64,000 nucleotides of DNA from Thelephora terrestris (Eukaryota; Basidiomycota; Agaricomycetes; Thelephorales; Thelephoraceae), in assembly GCA_015956445.1 (NCBI GenBank), contig WIUZ02000001.1, positions 1,922,001 through 1,986,000 of the forward strand, in the 5' to 3' direction. Made by a program: the position numbers and the translations under genes. Shown here one piece after another: positions 34,221-45,876 of this stretch. How positions within the stretch are numbered: the first letter of the stretch is position 1; every line of letters begins with the position of its first letter. The notes under the pieces were generated by a model. That model saw nothing but the letters and a program-made list of their open reading frames with translations, ran no database searches and was not told the origin of the DNA.

Positions 34221-36218
34221 ATGGCTTCCTCAGCGACCCTCGAGTACGCCTCGCGCGCCCCAGACCCTCTGACTTTCCCCAGGCTCCCGAAACATTGCTT
34301 GCTCCCGTCAGGTGAACCCGACTATCTGCGCCTTATCTTAACCTCAAAAGTCTACGACATTGTCACGGAGACACCTTTGGTCTTTGCCAAAAACTTGAGC
34401 ACGAAATTGGGCAACCAGATCTACTTAAAACGCGAAGATCTTCATGAGGTCTTCAGTTTCAAGATCCGGGGCGCATACAACTTCATGGCCAGTCTCTCCG
34501 AGGATGAGCGGTGGAAAGGTGTTATAACGTGTAGTGCTGGTTAGTGCGTATGCTCTATCGTAGCGGTTGTTTGACGCTGTTGACCTCGGATCGTGCTATT
34601 GATAGGAAACCATGCCCAAGGAGTCGCGATGTCTGGTTCAAAGTTGGGAATACCCTGTACGATCGTCATGCCGGAGGGAACACCGTCTATCAAAGTCCGC
34701 AATGTCACGCGACTGGGGGCTAAGGTCGTGTCGTACGGACAAGACTTTGACGAAGCAAAAGTGGAGTGTATTCGACTTGCTGCTCTACACAGCTTGGCAT
34801 TCGTCCCACCATACGACGACCCACTGGTCATCGCCGGCCAGGGGACCATCGGAATGGAGATCTTAAAACAAGTACCCGACTCAGAATCCCTCGACGCAGT
34901 GTTCGCCGCTGTTGGAGGCGGGGGTTTGGTTGCCGGAATCGCAGAGTACATAAAGCGGATCGGCAACCCTTCCACTAGGGTCATTGGCGCGGAAACGGTA
35001 GACGGAGATGCGATGGAAAAGAGCCTGCAGAACGGCGAGCGCGTGACCCTCAGTGAGGTTGGACCCTTTGCTGACGGAACCGCGGTAAAGATCGTAGGAG
35101 AAGAGCCGTTCAGGATTTGTAAAGCACTTCTCGATGGGGTCGTAAAAGCAAACACAGACGAACTGTGTGCCGCAATCAAGGACGTGTTTGAAGGTTGGCT
35201 GGTCGCGATCGCGACCATTATCTATCTGTTCATCAATTCACCCCTCTGACGCCCTGATTTTACCCCTGCCTGATAGAAACCCGGTCCATCACCGAACCCG
35301 CTGGCGCGGTCAGCCTCGCGGGTCTGAAACGTTACATCATTGACAACGGCCTAGTCGGTGCCGGGAAGCGGTTCGTTGCTGTGATCAGCGGCGCGAACAT
35401 GAACTTTGATAGGCTGCGTTTTGTTGCCGAACGTGCTGAACTTGGTGAGGGGCGTGAGGCGCTGCTGAGTGTGGAAATACCCGAAAGACCTGGAAGGTTA
35501 GCTCGATCAGATGTTATCTGTCCATTTCACCCGCGTCAACGAGTTGATACCAACAATTCCTAATCTAGCTTTATTGAGTTACACAACGCGATACACCCGA
35601 GGGCGACGACAGAGTTTATATACCGGTATAATTTACACGACACCGCTCAGGTGTACCTGTCATTCAAGCTTGCAACAAATTCAAGGGAGCAAGAGGTTTC
35701 TGAGCTCCTATCGACCTTGGAGAAGCAGGGGATGAAGGGCTACGACATAAGCGACGACGAATTGGCAAAGAGCCACAGCCGATACATGATCGGCGGTGCA
35801 CAGAGGGTGGCAAACGAGAGATTGTTCAGATTTGGTGCGTGCTGCTGTTTTCAATCCCACTTCCATCGTGGAGGGGGGATCTCTTCCCATCGGGAGATTC
35901 AAACCACTAACCGTGAATGCAGAATTTCCTGAACGACCTGGAGCGCTCAGGAAGTTCCTATTGGGTATGCAAACGAAATGGAACATCTCGTTGTTCCATT
36001 ACCGGAACCATGGCGCCGGTGAGAGAAACTTTCGCAGTATGCAGGATCGCCTTTGTTCCACTCACTCCACACGTCATTAAGATGTTGGGAAGGTTCTCGC
36101 AGGGATTCAGGTTCCACCTGGAGATAATGCCGAATTCGATAGCGTTTTGAAGCAGGTCGGCTACGCTTTCGTCGAAGAAACTGAAAACGCGATCTATAAG
36201 CGTCATCTACGAGGCTGA
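34221..36218 (+). CDS. ILV1: Threonine dehydratase (deaminase), biosynthetic
   Basis: PLP enzyme converting L-threonine to 2-oxobutanoate, first step of isoleucine synthesis, normally in mitochondria. Six exons: 34221-34539, 34606-35193, 35277-35496, 35569-35834, 35923-36018, 36082-36218; 541 residues. The PLP lysine is K81 in [11 protein letters not shown], and the phosphate-binding loop is [11 protein letters not shown]. The catalytic domain ends near [19 protein letters not shown]. Two ACT-like regulatory repeats follow: [10 protein letters not shown] and [12 protein letters not shown], both created or completed at splice junctions, as in feedback-inhibited forms. The end [10 protein letters not shown] is followed by TGA. 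The N-terminus is short and not a clear mitochondrial presequence. An acceptor-like TGCAG just upstream of the ATG leaves room for a missed 5' exon. The stop lies 313 bp from the stop of the convergent terpene cyclase gene. Confidence 0.93.
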
Positions 36219-36530
36219 GATATAAAATACAACAATGGAATCAACATAAAGTGCAATGGAATGTATTCCGTCTCGAGGAAAGCAATTGAACAGCACAGAG
36301 GGATGTCAGGAAAAGTACTATCTCGACCATCGGTGGGGGAGGTGTGTGGTATTTACTAGGCAGAAAAAAGGGAAAGCAGACGTCGACGCCAATATGCAGG
36401 GTAAGAGAGGACAGGAAAAAGGACAATGAAGGGTGATCCACGGGATAACACGTCCATGAGGTAGTGGTACAAACATGCTGTAGAGAGGCCGGTAAAGGTC
36501 GGCGAAGGTCCCTCAGAAGCAAAAGAAAAA
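36219..36530. other. Intergenic region between convergent genes
   Basis: 312 bp between the stop codons of ILV1 and the HAD-terpene cyclase gene; no gene seen. Confidence 0.5.
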
Positions 36531-38310
36531 TCAATGGTGGATAACTCTCGTTACCAAATTGACCCAAGGCCATTGGAAACTCTTCCGTATCCCTTGGGCC
36601 CACTCGCCAGCGGAGGAACTCCTCCTTCTGTGTTGTTTGTGACCTTCGGCACGAGAGGGAGGGCGATCCGCCACGACAGGAGAATCTGGGGATACGATAG
36701 AAATCCGGTAGCTTTTGAGGATGGGGAGCTGCGGCTGATACATGGGGGTCTGGGGTAGGTGATTGAGGGCCTCGATGGCATTGATTGCAAGGGCTGTGGT
36801 CAGACCGCGGTTGCCGATGTTGATCCCGGAAGAACCATATTTATACATCCAACCAGCTCCCCAACCACCGTCTTCTTGTTGGAGGGTGAGAAGGGTTCGA
36901 AGGTCCATTTCGTCCCGGATTCCAACAGATGCGCAAGCAAGGACACGCATAGCGAGGGCAAGAGCATCGCCTTCCGATCCTATCCTTTCTTGAATGCGCT
37001 CGCGGAAGATAGGGCGAAGGGAAAGATCTGCTTTTGTGCCCTTGATTTGTTCGAGGAGACGAGCCATGAAGAACAAGAAGCATTCCGGAGTAGCGTAATA
37101 ACGGGTACCATCGGTGTATCCCCTGTTGATGAGGACTTCTCGGACCCAAGCAAAAGTTCGGGGGAGTTCGTCGCCGCGCCCGTTGGCGTAGAAGAGGGTG
37201 AGAACGTTGACACAGACAACTGGGTCGAAGCGCAGTCTCCTCTGATCAAAGTACGTCTAGCGGAGTGACGTGATGGTTGATTAGCGTCAGGGGCAAAAAA
37301 ACAAATTAAGGTGATTAGGTGACTAACTTGAACGATGCCGTCCTTGTCGACATATTTGAGCATCTCGTCCATCACGGAGGAAATAACTTCCTTCGAACGA
37401 CCGGTGACGGTCAGAGCGACGGAGGTGGTATCGAGATCGCATGGAAAGGCCTCAGTGGTGAGAATGGGCTTTCCCTGGAAGAAATTCCATTCTCGCTCGT
37501 GCTCGACAAGGGAAACGAGGTTTCTGATGTGAAACAGGGCCCATCAGTTCCATTAAAAAGGTACGAATGGAGGTGAAATGCTTACGGATCGCACGTGGCT
37601 TCCAGTATGAGCAACTGGGCGAAGTTCTCCTTGAGGGTGTAACCGTTGGAGGTGACAGAGTGGAGAAGCTTTGCGTTGCTCTGTAGGTAGGACCTGGCAC
37701 GTTGGACTGGATCCTGTACGGCATTACGGATGGCCTGGAAGACTCGCTTCTGGTCGTCGAAGACGATACCACGCATGCCGAATGAGCGAGCCGAGAGCAC
37801 ATTCTCAGGTTTGTCATCGACAAACACGACCGAACGAGGGTCAGCAGCGATGTCGTCGAGGACATATCTGTAGAACCCAAGGTTGGGTTTTCGCTCGCCG
37901 GCGTCGGCAGAGGTGTAGACTTTGTCGAACAGGGACCAGTCTGCTGGCTTAGTCCTGAGGTACTCGTAGTCGGGACGGGATATGTTCGACATGGCATATA
38001 CGCGAAGTTGGCCATCAGACTGTTGCTTCAACTCGCGAACGAAACTGAGCATCTCGTCATTTGATTCGAGAGAGTCGCGCGCTTGGTTAAACGCTTCTGC
38101 GATCTCGGCGGTGGGGATGTGGAATTCGTTGGATATACGTCCGTAACAGTCCTGCTGGGTGATAAGACCGCACTCGTAGTCGGCCCAGATGGGAGAGGAG
38201 AGAATAGCCTTGAGAGATTTGGGTGGGATGGAGGTCTCGGTGTGGGGAGACCACGAGAAGAGAACATCACCGAGGTCGAGGATGAGAGTCGTGGCTTTCG
38301 TGAAGGACAT
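36531..38310 (-). CDS. HAD-terpene cyclase fusion (drimanyl diphosphate synthase-like)
   Basis: Three exons, minus strand: 38310-37586, 37523-37328, 37256-36531; 548 residues. Residues 1-230 form a HAD-like domain: nucleophile region [10 protein letters not shown] (D12; the usual second Asp is G14), AMSN (S108), ERKPN (K141) and FVDDKPEN (D165/D166). Residues 245-545 resemble the class II terpene cyclase beta-type fold: DLDTT at 271-275 is a DxDTT protonation motif, and [10 protein letters not shown] at 433-442 is a QW-type repeat. This HAD-cyclase order is known from the fungal astellolide enzyme AstC and its basidiomycete relatives, which cyclise farnesyl diphosphate to drimanyl diphosphate by protonation. 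Whether the HAD part also removes the diphosphate cannot be told. No P450, prenyltransferase or transporter gene lies nearby. Substrate and product are inference. Confidence 0.82.
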
Positions 38311-39744
38311 GATACTATGTACGAGAAGGGGCGGGAGACGGGGAGGGGGGAGCCGACAGGGAAAATGAAGGAGAACATGGTGAAATACTTATAGGACGCA
38401 GAAGGGAGGGGTGTAGTGATCGGAGGGACTGAACAGGCGAAGTGGTTGCGCTCGAACGAGAGGCTGAAGATTACGATTGGAAACTATTTGGAGGAGAATT
38501 TGAAATAATTTGTTTGATCCCGGTTTTACCGACTTCTCGTCTCTCCGCGTGGCGGGCTAAGTGAGTGGGAGCATTCGGCAAACCCATATGCGTTCCGCTG
38601 TATGTAAGGCTGCCCGGTTCGTTGATTAATGCGTGTAGATCCCCAATGTCTGGATAGTGCCCGGATCCGCCGCAGCTTTATTCTACAATCACCCTGGTAA
38701 CCGTTGGCTATGATCACCTGCAAAGATGAGCGGAAATATTAAAAGAAAAGGGAAAAAAAGAACGGATAGTCCGTGGGTCCAGCTTAATTAACTTGTTCCG
38801 CAAATGGTAAGTGAGCGCAGGATCTACGGCGCGCTAGGGAACGTGTACGGTGCTCCAGTGCCGATGTGATGGTCATCGGTGGCCGCCGCCTAGATCATCC
38901 AGTTCTAGTCTTCATCTGGGCGTTACTTATCACCTCCATTCACCCTTTGATATTACCCTTCTTGATATCCCCCTCAAACGCTTCACCCGACTTCCAACGT
39001 TTTAGCGTGTTTCACCATGTTTTCCCTTGTGTATCCCGGTCTTTCAACCTTCAGGCCCTCCCGGGTAAACCTGACATACATTCGAACCACTACCCGCTTC
39101 TAGTTTCTGGTTACATACCACCTCTAGCGAGGGTGGGCGCCGTGTCTAAGAAGCCTGCCAACCCGACCTGGGTGCTTGAGTTGTTACGCTTTCGGAAGCC
39201 GTACCGAATCGCTGAAAGTCACCCACACAACCACAGACAACCATCCGTATCAGAAAGGCCCACATTCAATGGAAGCGTTGATCCTTCGGAATAGCTCAGG
39301 GCTGCGTCTGGGTTGACCCACAAAGAATCTATCCATATATGCATCGAGTTCTTGGAGTACCTAGGCCATTGCGCTGGCACCTGTGATATGAACCGACCCC
39401 GAGAGCGCAATAAACCATTACCCTACCACGCGGTCGCAGTTTACGCTTGGATTCAGTGCACTCTATAGGAGTTTCCTCAGGCAGACAACGTAACACGACC
39501 GACCAGAAGCACGGCCGGAGGCGGCAGCATGATATTAGACCAGCTCTGTAATCACATGGCGCTGACGATTGGTTACAAAACGGTGTGCTCTGCCTCCTTG
39601 GGTTCGAGGTGGAAGCCGCAGATAGGGCAGTTTTCTAGGTAGCCTTGGCGTCTGCTATTAATAAGAACGGAACGACCGGAATGAGCCGATGAGGACCGAT
39701 GACGGAGGACGTGAAGCGTACATATGCGCACCCAGAATCCAAAC
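38311..39744. other. Intergenic region
   Basis: About 1.4 kb. It holds the promoter of the minus-strand terpene cyclase gene at its left end and the 3' UTR of the complex I gene at its right end. The 142-codon open frame at 38866-39294 has no family resemblance. A short Cys motif (CPICGFHLEPKE, minus, near 39600) appears in an open frame downstream of the complex I stop, but nothing else supports it. Confidence 0.5.
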
Positions 39745-39942
39745 TCAATGCTTTGCTTCGTGGCGAGATTTGTCAGGTTGAAGGAGGTTTTCTGCAACGA
39801 CGTAGACAGAAAATGCCGCGACGGCAATCCCGAACCCAGGGAATACTTTGCGGAACATGGCGCGATTGGAGAAAACGGGGTGCTTACGCCACGCCTCTCG
39901 TTTTGCCCATGGGTCCCTATACAGTGGGGGCGGATTGGACAT
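39745..39942 (-). CDS. NDUFB3: NADH:ubiquinone oxidoreductase B12 (NDUFB3-type) subunit
   Basis: Small accessory subunit of mitochondrial complex I membrane arm, 65 residues. The ORF reads MSNPPPLYRDPWAKREAW, then RKHPVFSNRAMFRKVFPGFG and a single membrane helix IAVAAFSVYVVAENLL, with a short charged tail. The DPWxxREAWRxHP and FPGxGIAxxAF segments are the family hallmarks. The ATG at 39942 directly follows a TTTCGCAG acceptor, so a 65-nt intron (39943-40007, GTTAGT..GCAG) probably lies in the 5' UTR. No ATG is present in the upstream stretch in frame. The gene is divergent from TOP1, whose start is 299 bp away. Confidence 0.85.
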   Translation of the reverse strand: MSNPPPLYRDPWAKREAWRKHPVFSNRAMFRKVFPGFGIAVAAFSVYVVAENLLQPDKSRHEAKH

Positions 39943-40007
39943 CTGCGAAACAATAAAGCCGCTCAGTGAGCCCAATCCCAAAGAAGCTGGGTGCTGAGAT
40001 AACTAAC
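39943..40007 (-). other. Probable 5' UTR intron of the B12 subunit gene
   Basis: Minus strand: GTTAGT donor, CACTGAG branch-like sequence and TTTCGCAG acceptor ending exactly at the start codon. Inferred from splice motifs only. Confidence 0.55.
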
Positions 40008-40241
40008 CAAAGGAAAGTGCTTGCAGTGCTTGAGGGAGGACTTCGGGTTCAAGGCGGCCCTGGTAGGTCACGTTCCCCCTAGGTTTAGGGCAGGTCGATC
40101 GGGAACTCTGTTCATTTGTGTTTTACCGCCTTTCTGGCACCCGCTGTTCTCCCCCACCTCGCTGTCGTACGCCACGACTCTCAGTTGCCCCCCTCACCAC
40201 CCCCACGACCTTCGCTATTTCTCTAGCTCTTATTTTCTTCA

Positions 40242-43200
40242 ATGTCTCATCAATCGTCTCCGCTGAGCGAAGAAGATGGTCTCAATCGCAACGCTACTAA
40301 TGGATTCATCAAGACTAACGGGAATGGGGCTTATTATGAGAACGAAGATACCCCCATGAGCGAAGACGACGATGTGCCACTGGTATGTGGCCCAATTTCC
40401 TTCCGATTTCTCGCGTGTGGTGGATCTGGGCCAACTCGTGTTTAGTCTCAGACCCTTGCTACCCCACCTCGGAAGCGTAAGAAGGTTGTCCAGGGTGACT
40501 CTTCGAGTGATGACGATGTTCCTTTGATTTCCTCCTCCCAACAAAGACCCTCTGCTGCGTCTATGGACGGGCCATCGCATTCTACCGCAGCTTCCAATGG
40601 CAAATCGAGAGCTAGGGCTGCGAAGGCAACCGCTAAACGCGCTGACTCGGATGACGATGATCAACCGCTCGTGCCCAATAAACGTGCTTCCAGGAAACCT
40701 CCAAAGAAGAAGACTAAGGTCCAGGATTCCATACCCGATGCTTCGGAGATGGACGAAGGTGACAAACCTCCCGCGTCGGCCGGGAATCCTTCTACCCGAG
40801 GAAAGCGAAAGGTAAAGGTGGAATCCGAGGACGATGATGACGCGCCTTTGGTCAAAAAGCCTTCCAAGGCGCGCCGCAAGACTGTAAAGAAGGAAGAAGG
40901 TTCGGACACCGAGGTATCCAAACCCAAGAAGAAGGGCGCCAAACCAAAGAAAGAGGATAATGGGGAGGAGACCCCTAAGAAGGGCAAGAAAGCGAAGAAG
41001 GAAGACGAGGAAGAGGAAGAGACCCACCGCTGGTGGGAGAACGAGAATCCTGCTGGAGATGGTACGCAGAAGTGGCAGACGTTGCAGCATAATGGCGTGT
41101 ACTTCCCCCCACCCTACGAACCTCTTCCGTCGCACGTTAAGATGAAATACGACGGTATAAGCTTTCTGTTGTCTTCCCTCATTCGCCAGCTGTTAAGTAC
41201 TGCACACAGGCAAGCCTGTCAACCTGCCTGAGGAAGCCGAGGAGGTGGCTGGATTTTATGGCGCATTGCTAGAGACTCCACACGCCGAGGATGCAGTTTT
41301 TAACAAAAACTTCTTCAAGGATTGGCTCGAGGTTCTGAAACGCTACCCTCCGGTCTGTCTCTCCGTCTCTCCGCTTTCTGCATCACCGACTTACCACTAC
41401 GCAGCTGGATGGCACCAAGATCAAGGAGTTTGCCCTTTGCGACTTCCGACCCATGTTCGAGTACATGGAGGGGGAAAAAGCAAGGAAGAAGGGCTTAAGC
41501 ACCGCGGAGAAGAAGGAGCTCAAGAAGGCAAAGGACGAGCTCGAGGCTCCTTATACGCACTGCAACCTTGACGGTCGTAAGGAAAAGGTTGGAAACTTCC
41601 GCATTGAACCTCCAGGTCTCTTCAGAGGCCGAGGCGAACACCCCAAGAAAGGATCTCTCAAGGTATCTCCGTGTCTGAATCATATAAGCCCCTCATTTGA
41701 CCTCTCTGCGCCCAGAAACGCGTCCGCCCGGAGGATGTCACGATCAACATTGGCCAACACGAGCTTATACCGGAACCCAACGCGCCTGGAACTTGGAAGC
41801 AAGTGATCCACGACAATACGGTCACCTGGCTTGCCAATTGGGTCGAGAACGTCAACCAGAACCACAAGTATGTTTTCCTCGCCGCCGGCAGCTCACTCAA
41901 GGGGCAGAGCGATATGTCCAAGTTCGAAAAGGCGCGGGAATTGACGGTACAGCAAAGCCTGTTCGGTGTTTGATCGGTTTCTCAACTTTGCATATCGCAG
42001 AACCATGTGGATCGAATCCGGGCGGATTACCGGGAAGACCTGAAGTCGAAGCAAATGGCAGATAGGCAGCGAGCGACGGCCATGTACCTCATCGACGTTC
42101 TCGCACTCAGAGCTGGTAACGAGAAGGGCGAAGATGAGGCCGATACCGTGGGATGTTGCTCACTCCGTTGCGAACACGTCACGCTGCAACCGCCCAACAT
42201 ACTGTCCTTTGATTTTCTGGGTAAGGATTCGATCAGGTACTACAAACAGGTCGAAGTCGATCCCCAAGTGTTCAAGAACATGAGGATCTTCAAGCAGAAC
42301 AAGACGGATGAAGATGCCCTGCTCGATCGTGTTCATGTGAATATCCGTTTCGTCTCGTTGTTAGGACCTAATTTGTGACCCACATCCGACAGACCACGAA
42401 GCTGAACGCTCACCTGAACGGATACATGAAGGGACTCACTGCGAAGGTTTTCCGTACCTTCAACGCTTCGCGGACTTTTCAGGTTCAACTCGATGAGAAG
42501 TCTCCTCATAACGGGACCGTGCAGGAGAAACTGAACGCATACAACGAAGCCAACCGAATGGTCGCCATCCTCTGTAACCATCAACGTAGCGTACCGAAGA
42601 CCCACGAGCAGTCTATGGCACGGATGAGTGACAAGGTGTGTCGATGGAGATCATCGTTCGGTTGTTTGAGTTTGACTGTTGCTTTGTAAATTACAGGTGC
42701 GCCAACTGAAGTATGAGCGCATGAAGCTCCGGCACGTCTTATTCGGGATTGACAAGAAGTACAAGAAGCAGAAGAAGTACGCGGAAGACGAATCAGATAT
42801 CGACGAAGCGGCAGTGGTTGAGATCGAGGAGAGGATGAAGGAGAAAGAGAAGGAGAAGGCTGAGAAGAAGTTTGCGAAAGAGAATGAGAAGCTCGTTGCG
42901 GATGACGAGAAGCCCCAGGACGATTCGGTGCTCCAGGAAAGGCTGGAGGAGATTGACGGTGAGTTTGAGAGGCTAGTGGAGGAGCGTGGGACGGGGAAGG
43001 CATCTCTGAAGCGAGAGAAGCCTGCTGAGAAGATCGAGGAAGCGATTGAGAAACTTGACGAGAGGATTGCCACTGCTAAGCTTCAGATGGTAGATCGTGA
43101 GGCCGGGAAGGAGATCGCATTGGGAACGAGGTCGGCCCATCCCGTCTGCTCCGCACGCGCCCTGTTTTGCTGATTTGGATTCCTGAACAGTAAAATCAAT

Positions 43201-43602
43201 TACTTGGACCCCAGGTAAGGGAACTGACACGGTGGCTGGACGTCATAGCCCAACGCTCACTTTACCCATTTCGCTAACGACCTTGCACGTTGTGGCTGAT
43301 TAGGATAACTGTCGCGTGGTGCAAGAAGTTTGATGTCCCGCTGGAGAAACTCTTTTCGAAAACGCTATTACAGAAGTGTGCGTCCTTATTTCCTTTTCGG
43401 ACAACAATTCACTCCACACGTTCACTACCCCCTTCTTATCACCCGACCGAGACATCCGATGATTCACGTTCCCCAACCCGTTATCCGTTTTCTCTCCCGC
43501 TCCCGTCTTCTTAACCTCGCTCCCCAATTTCACCGCTGATCTTTCTTTCCTTTACGTTTAGTCCCATGGGCCCTCGAGGCGGAAGCCGACTGGAAGTTCT
43601 AG
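40242..43602 (+). CDS. TOP1: DNA topoisomerase I (type IB)
   Basis: Nuclear enzyme that relaxes supercoils by transient single-strand nicking. Eleven exons: 40242-40382, 40446-41154, 41210-41352, 41405-41662, 41716-41946, 42001-42336, 42393-42635, 42697-43130, 43191-43214, 43304-43377, 43562-43602; 877 residues. The N-terminal 260 residues are a charged, disordered Lys/Asp/Glu/Ser region with nuclear-localisation-like basic runs. The core starts at HRWWENENP and includes [15 protein letters not shown] and [20 protein letters not shown], the catalytic-domain stretch. A coiled-coil linker ([15 protein letters not shown]) precedes the active-site exon. SKINYLDPR carries the nucleophilic Tyr836 and is encoded by a 24-nt exon between introns of 60 and 89 nt. 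The end [13 protein letters not shown] matches the family terminus and requires the 184-nt last intron. Confidence 0.96.
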
Positions 43603-44674
43603 ATGCACCTGTGCCTTTGTGCCTGCGATGTATATCGGACGGTCCGACGCATCTCCCGCGGTGCTTTAAAGTAATTCGCAGGCTTGTGTGACCACAGTGC
43701 TTTTCTCTACCAGTCGGGTCTAGCAAGACCCGACTGCAGAACGTATTTATCCTCCATAGAATCCATTGCACTAAACCCCCATCGCAAATTACATATTCTT
43801 CACAACCATGTGCCACTAATGGCTCGGAATGTTCTCACACAAGTGGGTCAAGCGTGTGCGACGGGTCCGGTGCCGACAGCGTGATGTCGATGAGCTGCGC
43901 CCTAGGAAACTAGGGGACGACATGAAGTCTGGCGGATTCGATTCTCGATTCCAGTCGCGGGTGGGGCATGACATGCCTTTTTACCCATTGCGTTAGTGGG
44001 CATTTAGGGATATCGAAATCGGCGATCCCTCCCTTTCACCTGTACGCATAACCGCTCATGTCAGCCTCATGTCAGCCTCGTTGCACGGACCTGTGACGGA
44101 TTGCGGCTTAGCCGCAGCATGGCGTGGGATTCAAGATTCAGTGCTCCAGCACTTCAGTTATCAATGGCTGATCATAGACCCTGAAGGAAGGGAATCTGTG
44201 ACCATTACACCCGCAATTATGACAATTATGGCGAAAACGCACACCCACAATCCCCCTCCAAGATTGCTAGTATCGATTCCACCCAGACCGTTGGAACCGC
44301 TGCCGTGGCGTTCACGTTCGACCCTGTAGAACACTTCCTCGCTTTCTGATGAACGTGGCCATACCTCCGATCGGTGTTTTGAAATGGAGGAAACGTCATT
44401 TGAGTCACGTAAGGTGCCAGCGCACATTGGATTTCTACGTTTACAGTTAAACTAGAAGTTTAGAGAACGGACGCTGCGGATTAGAAGAGGAACGTGGACA
44501 AAGTAGGAAGGTTGAAACGAGGTGGGCGAGGGGGGGATAAACGGGCGATATACACTTATCGCTAATGGGTCTGTCTACGGGCGAGCATCGGCTCGGAGAT
44601 CGAACGGACAAGCAAACGTCCGAAAGCGGAAATCCGTAGGATGTTATCGAGGAAGGAACACGAGTCCAAGATGG
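43603..44674. other. Intergenic region
   Basis: About 1.07 kb between convergent genes. Open frames stay below 90 codons and none is recognisable. No repeat or RNA gene seen. Confidence 0.55.
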
Positions 44675-45876
44675 TTATGGCTGATCGTCTCGTACATGTG
44701 GGTCAGCGTCCGACTCGGGTTCGTGTTCATCTCGTAGGTCCACTTCTGGGTAAGCTGGAGGAACGTGATCAACGCGTGCGAACGGGTTCGTGAGATCGCT
44801 TGGATGAGGTTCCTTATCCTCGTATAGCCTGGACCAAGTTACTGGTGGGTCCCTCCTGAACGAGTTCTCGTAATCTTCTGTTCTCTGGACTATCCTCAAC
44901 AGCGCATTCTCGGCCTCAACCGGGTACTTCATGTGGGCTTGCAGCCGTATCATCTCCTTGACCTCTCGGCGCAGACTTGCGATGTGCTCGCTAGGGTCGA
45001 CGATGATGGGCATTCCGTTGCGGTCCGTGCCTGCTAGCCTTCGGTCGTCACGTTTCAGTCGACGAGGTCTGTGCGGTCGGGGTGGACTGGCCACAGGCTC
45101 TGGTGCCTTTGGCCGATAGCTCGTGGACCCAAAACTATCGATGAATCCCCACGGGGTTCTGAATCCGTCAAGGGTCGGAGGGGAGTGTGGGTGGGTTGAC
45201 GGTTGGGGCTCGTCAGCGGGTGCTCCGCTGGTGCGAACAGGACTAGGGCGGGGGGGAAATCGGGTCTGTGGGTTATTGGGGGACGAAGGAGGTGGGGGAG
45301 ACGACGGTGGTAGCGGTGAGGAATGTGGTTGAGGGGGTGGCGGGGGATTGGGTCGGGGAGTTCTCGATGAGCCACTGCAGCGTGTGATGAACTTGCTCCT
45401 CTCTGTGCCATCTTCTACCCATTCATGTTTCCACACATTTTCCCAATCCTTCTTGCTCTGACCAAAGGCGAAGTCGCACATTTTCTCAAACTCTTGCGCC
45501 GGAAGGGTCTCAGAGAGATCGGAAAGTGTAGACTTTATCGCAGCGGTCTCGCGGGCGAGTTCCATTTCCATCCTCTCCAGGGCGAAGAGGGCATCTCGTG
45601 CATTCCTTTCGGCCTCCTCGAGTTGTTGTAGGATGTGATTGCGTTGCCCGACTGTCGCGTTGTAGATCCGATCTGCATCTGCGCCTGGACACCAGGTAAG
45701 TCAAGGACGGATAGAGTGACTGGCTACCTGTACGCACCTGTTCGGACCGTAGAGGTTCGAGATGTTCCTGGAGGGTAATATTCGGACGGCAAGAGCGGCC
45801 GTGTGGAGGTTTGTGGGCCCTTGACACAGACATCTGCGAGGGCGGAGACGGGAAGTTCAGCTAGGGCGATAGTCAT
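44675..45876 (-). CDS. Pro-rich coiled-coil protein of unknown function
   Basis: I do not recognise the family. Two exons, minus strand, 45876-45738 and 45684-44675, give 382 residues. The intron (GTGCGT..GTCCAG, 53 nt) yields the junction VRTGADADRIYNATVG. After a short Pro/Thr-rich N-terminus comes a coiled coil (residues about 55-110: NHILQQLEEAERNARDALFA, then ARETAAIKSTLSDLSETL). A segment with DWENVWKHEW follows, then a long Pro/Ser-rich stretch, a basic patch (PHRPRRLKRDDRR) and a second helical segment (IASLRREVKEMIRLQAHMKY). The tail is acidic. A second donor 10 nt downstream would allow a different N-terminus (start 45833). The coiled coils suggest a structural or scaffold role, but this is a guess. 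It is divergent from CDS1, with 202 bp between the starts. Confidence 0.6.

Noticed and set aside
38866-39294. 142-codon open frame with a hydrophobic start
   Set aside because: The hydrophobic start looks like a signal peptide, but the rest is low in structure and resembles no family.
39285-39360. AATAGCTCAGGGC resembling a tRNA A-box
   Set aside because: No B-box or cloverleaf follows within a plausible distance.
40239-41135. 298-codon open frame on the minus strand opposite TOP1
   Set aside because: A shadow of the Lys/Asp/Glu-rich N-terminus; Leu/Arg-rich composition, no family match, and the + strand gene is certain.
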